From assembly GCA_946539105.1 (NCBI GenBank), contig CAMNHG010000002.1:1-35770 (forward strand): a stretch of DNA of 35,770 nucleotides, read 5' to 3'. Positions 1-8,414 of the stretch are shown piece after piece; positions within the stretch are counted from its first letter, which is position 1; each line of letters opens with the position of its first letter. Position numbers and translations under genes: made by a program. The notes below the pieces were generated by a model that saw nothing but the letters and a program-made list of their open reading frames with translations, did no database searches and was not told the origin of the DNA. This DNA is from an uncultured Clostridia bacterium. Lineage in GTDB: Bacteria > Bacillota > Clostridia > Oscillospirales > Acutalibacteraceae.

Positions 1-325
1 TCTTCTTTGAAAATCAAATAGAAGTCATCGTAATCGCTGCTCTGCCTTACATCCTTCAACGAATCAATTATATGCGACATTTCCGGAGTGAAAATACCGG
101 TTTTGATATAACTTTTTCTAAACTCCGCAATCACACCGGAATGTTTCTTAAAATCCAGACCGTCTAACGCGAGAACGGCTCTCATGGCAGAAACGCCGCA
201 TAATAAGAACGATTGGCGGCAGATTTGTAATCACCGGAATCAATCAAAAGCTTAGCCGTATTCAGACGTTCTTTTGCTATTGCCAACCGGTGCTTTGAAA
301 GGGCTATCTTGTTCTCGCTAAGCAA
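1..325 (-). pseudogene. HEPN-domain toxin of an MNT/HEPN pair, frameshifted; continues past the left window edge
   Basis: Manual minus-strand translation gives LLSENKIALSKHRLAIAKERLNTAKLLIDSGDYKSAANRSYYAAF, then a frame change, then MRAVLALDGLDFKKHSGVIAEFRKSYIKTGIFTPEMSHIIDSLKDVRQSSDYDDFYLIFKE. This is a typical HEPN sequence. A TTG start would overlap the NTase stop. Confidence 0.85.
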
Positions 326-659
326 CTTTGATACCCTCTTTCATGACATTCTGATAAAACGGCAATACATCCAAATACATATTGAAAGTTTCAATATCTT
401 TTATTGTGGACGAAATCACCAAATCAAATTGAAGCCCAAGCTCGGATTCCGCTTTGATAATTGGCTTTTTATATCTCCACAAATCCTCGGGAGCGATTCC
501 CTTGACCAAAATCATCATATCCACATCCGAATCGGGCGTATAATCACCGCGCGCATAGGAGCCGTAGAGAATAACGGAATCCAGATGGTCACCGAAAGTC
601 TCCCTCGCTGTTTTGGCTATTTCGGATAGAATTATCTGCAATTCATTTTTTGAGCACAT
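318..659 (-). CDS. Minimal nucleotidyltransferase (MNT antitoxin-type)
   Basis: GSYARGDYTPDSDVD motif, about 113 aa, RBS aaaggag, directly upstream of and overlapping the HEPN gene. Confidence 0.9.
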   Translation of the reverse strand: MCSKNELQIILSEIAKTARETFGDHLDSVILYGSYARGDYTPDSDVDMMILVKGIAPEDLWRYKKPIIKAESELGLQFDLVISSTIKDIETFNMYLDVLPFYQNVMKEGIKVA

Positions 660-688
660 AGGAACACTCCTTTCACTTTGATAGTTTG

Positions 689-717
689 ATTATAGCATAC
701 CCAATTTTATTTGTCTA
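689..717 (-). promoter_or_regulatory. Sigma-A type promoter for the MNT/HEPN pair
   Basis: Minus strand TAGACA (717-712), 17-nt spacer, TATAAT (694-689) with an upstream TG (tgcTATAAT). Confidence 0.65.
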
Positions 718-728
718 TCTTTCTTTTT

Positions 729-756
729 ATTTTATACCGCCAATCCGGTATAAAAT
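729..756. repeat. Perfect 11-bp inverted repeat attttataccg/cggtataaaat with 6-nt loop
   Basis: attttataccg (729-739), ccaatc, cggtataaaat (746-756), in the divergent MNT/recombinase intergenic region. Confidence 0.8.
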
Positions 757-847
757 AGTATCTCATTAATTAACATATAATCATTGTAATATCATCAAAT
801 CAACATAAATCCATAATTTTCGACCAGATTTGGAAAGAAATTCCAAG

Positions 848-876
848 TTGAAAAACAGACATAGATATGCTATACT
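848..876 (+). promoter_or_regulatory. Sigma-A type promoter for the serine recombinase
   Basis: TTGAAA (848-853), 17-nt spacer, TATACT (871-876). Confidence 0.7.
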
Positions 877-900
877 GAAAGAGGTTTTACGACCTCTTTC
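877..900. repeat. 9-bp palindrome overlapping the predicted TSS of the recombinase
   Basis: gaaagaggt (877-885), tttacg, acctctttc (892-900), followed by ttttatttta and the RBS. Confidence 0.75.
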
Positions 901-921
901 TTTTATTTTAGGAGAATTTTT

Positions 922-2337
922 ATGGCGAGAAAAAAATCAACTAATCCTGACACTAAGAAAACCGGCAGCGGTATTACCGCGCTTTATGTCCGCGTATCAA
1001 CCGACGCTCAGTTTGAGGAAGGTTATTCCATTGAGGCGCAGGAAAAAAAGCTCAAGCAGTGGTGCGAGGTCAAGGATTTTTCAAATTATCAGGTATATCA
1101 GGACGGCGGATGGAGCGGCAGCAACCTTGACCGTCCGGCTATGAAACAGCTCATTTCAGATATTATGAACCACAAAGTTTGCAGAGTTGTGGTTTATAAG
1201 CTTGACCGTCTGTCAAGGTCTCAGAAGGATACATTGTTTTTACTCGAGGAGCTGTTTATTCCGCATAACGTAGAGTTCTTTTCGATGAACGAGAACTTTG
1301 ACACGAGCACACCGTACGGCAAGGCTATGATTGGTATTCTGTCCGTATTCGCCCAGCTTGAACGCGAAAACATACGCGAGAGAACACGTATGGGAATGTA
1401 CGAACGCGTCAAGGACGGCTACTGGATGGGCGGCAACGGAGTGCCGTTCGGCTATGACTACGACTCCAATCAGGATATTCTTGTGCCTAACGAGCATGCC
1501 GAGGATGTAAAGAACATCTACGACTTGTATTTGAAGGGCTATTCTACAACGCGCTTGGCAAAGATGTTCCCGGTTTCGGGTGACCGCCAGATTACAATGA
1601 TTCTCGACAGAGTTACTTACATCGGAAAAATCAAATACAACGATGAAATCTTCCAGGGCAGACATCAGCCTATAATCGACGAAAACACGTGGCAGAGAGT
1701 TCAGCTTGAACGCCAAAGGCGCTCTACCAAAAACGTTGTAACTTCCCCCTATCTCCTAACCGGTTTGCTCGTATGCGGCAAATGCGGAGCGAAAATGAGA
1801 TACCAAAAATGGGGAGCCGATAAAGTTAAGGTATATTGCTATTCTCAGCAAACCTCAAAGCTTAATCTTGTTAAGGATCCAAACTGCGACAACCCGCGTT
1901 ATGACGCTGAGGATTTGGAAAAGATTGTAGTAGAGGATGTATTGAGAATGGCGGACAAAGTAAAAGCTGACGATAAAATCGTACCCAAAAGCAACGACAG
2001 CAGACGTGCCGGAATTAAAATTCTTCAAGAGAAATATGATACAATCTCCGCCAAGATAAAAAGGCTATATAATCTGTACGCCGAAAGCGAGGATAAAATA
2101 CTGCTTGAAACCATAAAGGAAAATCAAAACCAACTTGCTTCCGTTTCAAAGCTTCTGAATAATGAGAAAACTTCTATTGCTGCGGTCGATGATATTGTAG
2201 ACAGAAACAACGCCGTAAGGAATCTCAGAAGCGTTTGGGACAAGCTCACAATTCAGGAAAAGCAACGCGCTTTGCGCATTTGCGTTAGCAGAATTGTTGT
2301 CACCGACAACCATATCGACATAGATTATTTGATTTAG
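922..2337 (+). CDS. Large serine recombinase (resolvase N-terminal domain, recombinase domain, zinc ribbon)
   Basis: ALYVRVSTDAQ...GYSIEAQ, YKLDRLSRSQKDT, ENIRERTRMGM, CGKCGAKM zinc ribbon, coiled-coil C-terminus. RBS aggag. Confidence 0.95.
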   Translation: MARKKSTNPDTKKTGSGITALYVRVSTDAQFEEGYSIEAQEKKLKQWCEVKDFSNYQVYQDGGWSGSNLDRPAMKQLISDIMNHKVCRVVVYKLDRLSRSQKDTLFLLEELFIPHNVEFFSMNENFDTSTPYGKAMIGILSVFAQLERENIRERTRMGMYERVKDGYWMGGNGVPFGYDYDSNQDILVPNEHAEDVKNIYDLYLKGYSTTRLAKMFPVSGDRQITMILDRVTYIGKIKYNDEIFQGRHQPIIDENTWQRVQLERQRRSTKNVVTSPYLLTGLLVCGKCGAKMRYQKWGADKVKVYCYSQQTSKLNLVKDPNCDNPRYDAEDLEKIVVEDVLRMADKVKADDKIVPKSNDSRRAGIKILQEKYDTISAKIKRLYNLYAESEDKILLETIKENQNQLASVSKLLNNEKTSIAAVDDIVDRNNAVRNLRSVWDKLTIQEKQRALRICVSRIVVTDNHIDIDYLI

Positions 2338-2347
2338 AAAACAGAAT

Positions 2348-2369
2348 CTGCCCTCCTTGAAGAGGGCAG
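2348..2369. terminator. Hairpin between convergent genes (likely bidirectional terminator)
   Basis: ctgccctc / gagggcag 8-bp stem between the convergent stops at 2337 and 2374. Confidence 0.7.
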
Positions 2370-2373
2370 AAAA

Positions 2374-3564
2374 TCATTTATTCAACAACCAGTCAAGAGC
2401 GTTGAGCTGTTTTATTCCATTATGCGAAACAGGCGGATCGTCGTCGAGCGTCAGCAGATATTTGGGATTGTGATCGGAGATGCTGTCGAGCGGCGTCAGC
2501 TCTCGTTTTAGTGTGTTTTCATCACGCACAGTCAGCGCTACCTGATAATACTCCGTGCCGCTGTCGTTAATAGCGATGAAATCAACCTCGGCGTTATCCT
2601 GCCTGCCGACATAGATCTCATATCCCCTGCGGAGAAGTTCAAGATATACGATATTCTCTAAAATATGCCCCATATCCGCCGGCTTTGTGCCGAGCAGATA
2701 ATAGCGCAAGCCGATATCCGCCAGATAGTACTTCTCCTGCGTTTGCAAAAGCTGCTTTCCCTTGATGTCGTATCTGCCGACCTTGTACAGTACAAAGCTC
2801 TCACATAATGCGGTCAGGTAGTTGTCTACCGTATGCACCGACGCGCCCTTGCCGCCGCTTTTGAGGGTGTTGGCGATTTTTGTTGCGGAGCACAGGTTGC
2901 CAATGTTATCAAACATAAACCTTATAACGCTCTCCAGTACGGCAACATCAGCAATTTTTTTGCGCTTGACAATGTCCTTGAGCACGATAGAGGTGTAAAT
3001 ACCGTCGAGGTAGGCGAGGATATCCTTGCGGTTGTTTAGCTCTAAGGTGTACGGAAACGAGCTGTTCAACAGGTAGTCGCGGTATTTTCTCGACAGATTG
3101 CTATCGCCGACGGCGCTGATATATTCCTTAAAAGACAGCGGCAGCATTTTGACCTCAACATACCGTCCCGACAGCAGAGTTGCAAGCTCTCCGGACAGCA
3201 GCCCTGCATTAGAGCCGGTTATATACAGATCGACGTTTTTCAGAATGTAGAGACTGTCGCAAGCGCGCTGAAAATCAGGCACCATTTGTACCTCATCGAG
3301 AAATACATAATTCATTATGCCGGGAGTAAGCCTGCTTTCTACCTCGTGGTAAAGGGCTTTGAAATCATTTATATCATAAAATTCAGCGGATTCAAAATTG
3401 AGAGATATAATCTGATTTTCATTTATCCCGTTATTTATCAGATATTCCTTATACAACTCAAACAGCGTTGACTTACCGCAGCGGCGAATACCCGTTACGA
3501 CCTTAATAAGCTGCTTATCCTTAAAATTGATAAGTTGATTAAGATATTCTTCTCTGTTAATCAT
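2374..3564 (-). CDS. ATP-binding protein, AAA_14/DUF4143 family
   Basis: MINREEYLNQLINFKDKQLIKVVTGIRRCGKSTLF with Walker A, VFLDEVQ Walker B, ITGSNA, C-terminal nuclease-like DUF4143 pattern (NAEVDFIA). The ATG at 3564 has the RBS gagggtg; the longer ORF start is unlikely. Confidence 0.9.
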   Translation of the reverse strand: MINREEYLNQLINFKDKQLIKVVTGIRRCGKSTLFELYKEYLINNGINENQIISLNFESAEFYDINDFKALYHEVESRLTPGIMNYVFLDEVQMVPDFQRACDSLYILKNVDLYITGSNAGLLSGELATLLSGRYVEVKMLPLSFKEYISAVGDSNLSRKYRDYLLNSSFPYTLELNNRKDILAYLDGIYTSIVLKDIVKRKKIADVAVLESVIRFMFDNIGNLCSATKIANTLKSGGKGASVHTVDNYLTALCESFVLYKVGRYDIKGKQLLQTQEKYYLADIGLRYYLLGTKPADMGHILENIVYLELLRRGYEIYVGRQDNAEVDFIAINDSGTEYYQVALTVRDENTLKRELTPLDSISDHNPKYLLTLDDDPPVSHNGIKQLNALDWLLNK

Positions 3565-3780
3565 ATAATCACCCTCATAAGCGTATTGTATGCATTTATT
3601 ATAATAAAATGCATTGGATTTGTCAAGTTTATGCACCGTACTGCACAAATCATCCTAATACTTTAATTATTAGCAGTATACTTTATAAACCAAACGATAT
3701 TTATATTGGTATTATGATAAGGGAAATACAAATCTAACGTATTTATATTTGAAAAAAGCCGCTGTCTGTGATATGATTAA

Positions 3781-3820
3781 ATAGGTTTAACAAATCATTT
3801 TATTTGAGGAATAAACCTAT
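3781..3820. repeat. Perfect 9-bp inverted repeat ataggttta/taaacctat at the edge of the sigG remnant
   Basis: ataggttta (3781-3789), 22-nt loop, taaacctat (3812-3820). Confidence 0.75.
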
Positions 3821-4337
3821 ACTATACTTATTTCTACCGCTATACGTCATTCCGATGATAATCGGCGAAATACGGCGGTATCTTCGCGACAATTCCGCCG
3901 TTAGGGTTTCGCGGTCAATGCGTGACACCGCGTACAGGGCAATGCAGATTAAGGAACAGCTGACGGCTAAAAACAACCGCGAGCCTACGGTTGAGGAGAT
4001 TGCCGAGATTATGGACACGCCCAAGGAGAATGTTGTTTTGGCACTTGAGGCGGTTGTTGAGCCTGTATCTTTGTATGAACCGGTGTTCTCCGACGGCAAC
4101 GACACGGTGTATGTTATGGATCAAATCGGCGACAACAGCGACGATTCGTCGTGGCTTGAGGAGCTTGCCATGAAGGAGGCTATAGCGCGGCTATCCGACC
4201 GTGAAAAGCGGATTTTAACCCTGCGGTTTTTTCGCGGCAAAACCCAAATGGAAACCGCCGCCGAAATCGGAATATCCCAGGCGCAGGTCAGCAGAATTGA
4301 AAAGGGCGCGCTCGATTCCATCAAAAAAAGCATATAA
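3804..4337 (+). pseudogene. sigG: 3' portion of a sporulation sigma factor gene (SigG-like); sigma region 2 missing
   Basis: VIPMIIGEIRRYLRDNSAVRVSRSMRDTAYRAMQIKEQL...EPVSLYEPVFSDGNDTVYVMDQIGD...REKRILTLRFFRGKTQMETAAEIGISQAQVSRIEKGA matches SigG regions 3-4. Upstream sequence is AT-rich and encodes no recognisable region 2. The listed start is TTG and the first ~10 residues are non-homologous. Confidence 0.85.
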
Positions 4338-4342
4338 ATTTA

Positions 4343-4383
4343 CCCTGCAAAACTGATGATAGAACAGTTTTGCAGGGCTTTTT
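4343..4383 (+). terminator. Rho-independent terminator
   Basis: 13-bp perfect stem ccctgcaaaactg/cagttttgcaggg (4343-4377) followed by a T-rich tract. Confidence 0.9.
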
Positions 4384-4442
4384 ATCTTTTTCTTAATAGG
4401 ACGGAAGATAATATAAACCGCAACGTCCATAATCATCACAAA

Positions 4443-5252
4443 TTACTTTGCCTTGAAGCCGTCCTGCTTTTCAAGGTTTTGAATAATCGTGTCAACGCTT
4501 TCCTGCATCGCAAGTATTGTTGTGTACTCGTGATCCGTCAGCTTTCCCTTCTCTAAATTAGGTGAAATAATGCCCACGGGAGTGCCGTTATAGCTGCCAA
4601 GTATTGTCGCGCCGGGCGACTCCTTAAACACAATCTCAAACAGCTTTGTATCGCCGTAAGAGAACACAACAGAGTCGTCTGCTTCGGCGGTTTTTACAAC
4701 GCCCTGCCACTGCTTGGGGTAATAAAGAGAAACCACCTTGGTGGGAATTTCATAAACGTCTTGGGAATTAACGTAGTTTTCTTCGCCCTCTTTAAAATCA
4801 TAATCCTTCTTTAGATTTGTAATAATCGCGTCAACTGCTCCCTGCATAGCGTAATATTTGGAGTAGTTCTTGTCGTTTTTGTCGAGCTTTTCATAGCTGA
4901 CTCTTACGATAGTATTTTTGCCGTCCTTTGTAAGCGTTCCCAGAACATCTCCGCTGCCGCAGTTAAGCTGCAAATCGAAGAGCTTTTTATTATCCGAGCT
5001 AAAGGTGACTGTTGTTCCGCCGTTTTCTTCTTTTACGTCGGTCTTTACCGATTTTTCATACTCCTTGGGATATTTAAACTCCCACTCCCCTGCCTTTATC
5101 ACAAAGACTTCAACATCATCGTTTACCGATGTTGTCTCGACAGCAGAGCTTGAGGAGTCGCCCGAAGCGTCGGAACTGCCGCCGTTTGAACAGCATGCAA
5201 GCGTGCCGCATAACAGAACAGCGCAAATTATAATTCCTAAAATCTTCTTCAT
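4443..5252 (-). CDS. Secreted lipoprotein with two tandem homologous domains
   Basis: Signal peptide MKKILGIIICAVLLCGTLACCSN with a lipobox-like LAC, RBS ggaggt. Two copies of a Y.PK.....VKT...VFS....KLF pattern ending in AMQ..VD.II.NL.K...FK. Confidence 0.8.
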   Translation of the reverse strand: MKKILGIIICAVLLCGTLACCSNGGSSDASGDSSSSAVETTSVNDDVEVFVIKAGEWEFKYPKEYEKSVKTDVKEENGGTTVTFSSDNKKLFDLQLNCGSGDVLGTLTKDGKNTIVRVSYEKLDKNDKNYSKYYAMQGAVDAIITNLKKDYDFKEGEENYVNSQDVYEIPTKVVSLYYPKQWQGVVKTAEADDSVVFSYGDTKLFEIVFKESPGATILGSYNGTPVGIISPNLEKGKLTDHEYTTILAMQESVDTIIQNLEKQDGFKAK

Positions 5253-5269
5253 ATTATACCTCCGATAAT

Positions 5270-6775
5270 TTATTCAGCCTTTTCAGCGGCTGATTCATTT
5301 TTCTTTTTTCTGTCCTTCCTAAAGTTTTTAATACTGTTAACAATGTATTGATAACTGTACAGCTTAAAAATTTTAGAACCGGCAAAATATATGATTATTC
5401 CCAGCGGAATTTGAATAGCTAAGGTAATCCAGTCGTTAAACCCAAACAGCTCAACGGCGTAAACACAGCCTCCCATAAAAACAGCCAGCAAAAGAGGCGG
5501 CAATATGTCCGTTATCTGATGGGTAATCGAATAATTCAACAGCTTTCTGTTTGGCCAGGCGTTGATAAACAAAGAAATAATCGCGGATATTAAAGAGCCT
5601 AACGCAACCGCCTCTACGCTAATCCACATACTGCCTAAAATGATGGCGACACCTACGATTTTCTTAAGAATTTCCAGTTTAAGGAATAAATCGCTTCTGC
5701 CCATAGCGTTTATCGCGGTTAAATTTGCTGTGTGAATCGGGTAAATCAGCGATGTTATACACGCCACCCTGAGAAAGAAAACACACGGCATCCACTTTTC
5801 TGTCAAAACAATTCTGACAAGCGGATCAGCGCACGCAGCCGCCATAATCAAAACCGGTGCCATAAGGTAAGTGCTGACCTTAATTGAGCTGCGCATCATA
5901 CTGCGCACCCTGTTTTTGTCGTCCTGAACCTTTGAAAAAGTCGGGAACAGAACGCTGTTGATAGAAGTGTCTATGTTTGAGATTATCATACTCGGGATTT
6001 TTTTACCCTGATTATAATATGCAAGGTCGGAAGGGGTGTAAACCTTTCCGATTAACAGCTGACGCAAATCCTGATAAACCGTGTCGATAAGAGTTGATAC
6101 TAAAATTTTCCAACCGAAAGACAGTAGTCCTTTAAGCCTTTGAAATGAAAATTTCAGCTCGGGACGCCATTTGACGGTAATCCAAAGAATCAGCGTATCT
6201 ACCGCGGCGTTAAATAAATGCTGCGATACAATCGCCCAAACTCCGAAGCCCAAATACGCAAGGGTAATTCCGACAACCGCCGCGCCGATTGTGCCGCCGA
6301 GAGTGGCGAAAAAGAATCGCTTAAACTGCATATTTCGCGAAACATATGCCTGCTGGACATTTTTTACGCCTGAAATTATCAGCGTAAGCGACAACACCCG
6401 CACCACCGGAACCAATGATGAATCGTCATAAAAGTTCGCAATTAACGGAGCGGCAAAAAACATTCCGATATACAACAGCACGCAAACCGTTATATTGAAG
6501 AAAAACACCGATGAAAAATCAAGATTGTCGGCGTCCTTTTTTTGAATAAGCGCGTTGCCCAGTCCGCTGTCAATAAACACCTGAAGAATTGTGATAAAAA
6601 CCGTCACCAAGGCAACCGTTCCGTACACCTTAGGCTCCAACAGCCTTGCCAGAACAATAGAAACTAAAAATGTTACTCCCTGTGCTCCGGTTCGCTCCAA
6701 AATTCTCCAGAACAAACCGCTTACAACGGCTTTTTTATGTCCGCCGCCGGAAGCAGAGGTTTTATCTTCACTCAT
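5270..6775 (-). CDS. Polysaccharide flippase (Wzx/MOP superfamily)
   Basis: About 500-aa multi-TM protein; KKAVVSGLFWRILERTGAQGVTFLVSIVLARLLEPKVYGTVALVTVFI is typical of WzxC-like transporters. Confidence 0.92.
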   Translation of the reverse strand: MSEDKTSASGGGHKKAVVSGLFWRILERTGAQGVTFLVSIVLARLLEPKVYGTVALVTVFITILQVFIDSGLGNALIQKKDADNLDFSSVFFFNITVCVLLYIGMFFAAPLIANFYDDSSLVPVVRVLSLTLIISGVKNVQQAYVSRNMQFKRFFFATLGGTIGAAVVGITLAYLGFGVWAIVSQHLFNAAVDTLILWITVKWRPELKFSFQRLKGLLSFGWKILVSTLIDTVYQDLRQLLIGKVYTPSDLAYYNQGKKIPSMIISNIDTSINSVLFPTFSKVQDDKNRVRSMMRSSIKVSTYLMAPVLIMAAACADPLVRIVLTEKWMPCVFFLRVACITSLIYPIHTANLTAINAMGRSDLFLKLEILKKIVGVAIILGSMWISVEAVALGSLISAIISLFINAWPNRKLLNYSITHQITDILPPLLLAVFMGGCVYAVELFGFNDWITLAIQIPLGIIIYFAGSKIFKLYSYQYIVNSIKNFRKDRKKKNESAAEKAE

Positions 6776-6796
6776 GTACTAAATCCTTTCACATTG

Positions 6797-7903
6797 TCAT
6801 TTTGCAGACAAAATACAGTCGCAAATTGAGTCCACCGATTCGCGCTCAAGACCGGCGAACATCGGCAAAGTCAAAATATTATTCGCTGTTTGATACGCTA
6901 CCGGAGTTTTTGAAACCTCACAACCCGGTTTTCCTCTATAGCAGGACACGCTGTTTGTCAGCGGATAAAAATACTTTCTGGTATTAAAGCCCTTTTCGGC
7001 AAGCCTTTGGGCAATATCATCGCGGTTAAATTTTTCGCCGTCAAACAAAACGGGAAAATATGAATAATTCGGCTTAACACCGTCCTGACGCGCGCACAGC
7101 TTGATTCCCTCAACACCCGAAAGCCGCTCTCTGTAGCGTTTGTCGGCTTCTCCGCGCTTTTTAATTTCCTCGTCAATGTGTCTTAGATTGCAAATTCCCA
7201 TTGCCGCGTGAAGCTCGCCCATCTTAGCGTTTCCGCCTACATACAGCACATCCTCGGGGCCGTGGATTCCGAAATTCTTTATGTCGTTGAGCAGAGGCGA
7301 CAGCTTTTCGTCAGAATAGCATACCGCTCCCCCCTCTACCGTATGGAACACCTTTGTCGCATGGAAGCTGAACATTGAAGCGTCGCCGAAGCAGGCCGAT
7401 GAAACTCCGTTTTTGGTAACGCCGAACGCGTGCGCGGCGTCGTAAATCACCTTTAAGCCGTACTTTTCAGCAATCGCCTCAATAGCGTCGGTATCGCATA
7501 AATTGCCGTAAACGTGGACAGGGATAACCGCAACGGTTTTGTCGGTAATCAGGCTTTCAATCTGACTTACATCAATGGTGTAATCGTCCCTGTTAATATC
7601 GCAAAACACCGGTTTTAAGCCGCTGCGCACAATAGCATGGGTTGTAGACACAAAGGTAAACGGGGTTGTTATAACCTCGCCTCCCTCTTCAAAGCCCATC
7701 GCCTCAAGTATATTTTCAAGCGCGAGATGGCCGTTTGTAAACAGCGTTATGTTGGAAACGTTAAGATACTTTTTAAGTTCCTTTTCAAGCTGCTTGTGCT
7801 TTACGCCGTTATTTGTCAGCCACCTGCTGTCCCAAAGCTCTTTTATTTCTTCGCAGTATTCCTCAAAATCGGGCAATGAGGAACGCGTGACATTAATTGC
7901 CAT
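6797..7903 (-). CDS. DegT/DnrJ/EryC1/StrS family sugar aminotransferase
   Basis: TTPFTFVSTTHAIVRSGLKPVFCDI, YDAAHAFGV, MFSFHATKVFHTVEGGAV (PLP lysine). Confidence 0.95.
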   Translation of the reverse strand: MAINVTRSSLPDFEEYCEEIKELWDSRWLTNNGVKHKQLEKELKKYLNVSNITLFTNGHLALENILEAMGFEEGGEVITTPFTFVSTTHAIVRSGLKPVFCDINRDDYTIDVSQIESLITDKTVAVIPVHVYGNLCDTDAIEAIAEKYGLKVIYDAAHAFGVTKNGVSSACFGDASMFSFHATKVFHTVEGGAVCYSDEKLSPLLNDIKNFGIHGPEDVLYVGGNAKMGELHAAMGICNLRHIDEEIKKRGEADKRYRERLSGVEGIKLCARQDGVKPNYSYFPVLFDGEKFNRDDIAQRLAEKGFNTRKYFYPLTNSVSCYRGKPGCEVSKTPVAYQTANNILTLPMFAGLERESVDSICDCILSAK

Positions 7904-8414
7904 TTGCCGTAAATTCCTCTCTTAAAACTGCATACATCAACAAATCAACGTATTCTCCGTTTTTATAACGCGCCTCGCGCTTTACGCCTTCGCGGATAAA
8001 TCCGTTTTTTTCATAAAAGCCGACGGCTGTTTTATTACTGCTCAGTACACCCAGCTCGACGCGGTTGAGGTTAAGGTTAAAAAACGCGTGTTTCAGCATT
8101 TCGTTAACCGCAAAGCTGCCTGCGCCCTTTCCGCGGTGTTCGGGATTTCCTATCATTACGGAAAGCTCCGCGCTGCGGTGCAGATAATCAATACCGGTCA
8201 AATACACAACGCCGATGAGTACGTCGTTTTCGTCAACAACAGCGCACCTTACGGTATTTACGCGGTTTTTAAGGTAGCTGTCAAACCAAGCGTTGTCTAC
8301 CTCGCTTCCGATATATCTGAACGGCGCGCCGAGGTTTGCAACCAGCCCGGGGTTATTTCTCCACTTATTGATTTCGGGAATATCCCTTCGCTCAATTTCT
8401 CTTAAACAATACAT
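7893..8414 (-). CDS. GNAT family N-acetyltransferase (RimJ/RimL-like)
   Basis: LREIERRDIPEINKWRNNP, GNPEHRGKGAGSFAVNEMLKHAFFNLNLNRVELGVLSSNKTAVGFYEKNGF. Overlaps both neighbours by about 11-13 nt. Confidence 0.93.
   Translation of the reverse strand: MYCLREIERRDIPEINKWRNNPGLVANLGAPFRYIGSEVDNAWFDSYLKNRVNTVRCAVVDENDVLIGVVYLTGIDYLHRSAELSVMIGNPEHRGKGAGSFAVNEMLKHAFFNLNLNRVELGVLSSNKTAVGFYEKNGFIREGVKREARYKNGEYVDLLMYAVLREEFTANGN

Noticed and set aside
309-629. 106-aa + strand ORF opposite the MNT gene
   Set aside because: Antisense shadow of a clear nucleotidyltransferase; no RBS or recognisable motif.
830-1144. 104-aa + strand ORF overlapping the recombinase start
   Set aside because: Overlaps the serine recombinase in another frame; basic, low-information sequence, no family resemblance.
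848-3850. Shared 7-mer CTATACT near both the recombinase promoter and the sigG junction as an att core
   Set aside because: Too short and AT-rich to be significant; part of a -10 element in one case.
1-4337. A complete antiphage defence island (MNT/HEPN plus AAA ATPase)
   Set aside because: The HEPN gene is frameshifted and DUF4143 ATPases are common orphan genes; no other defence genes visible in the window.
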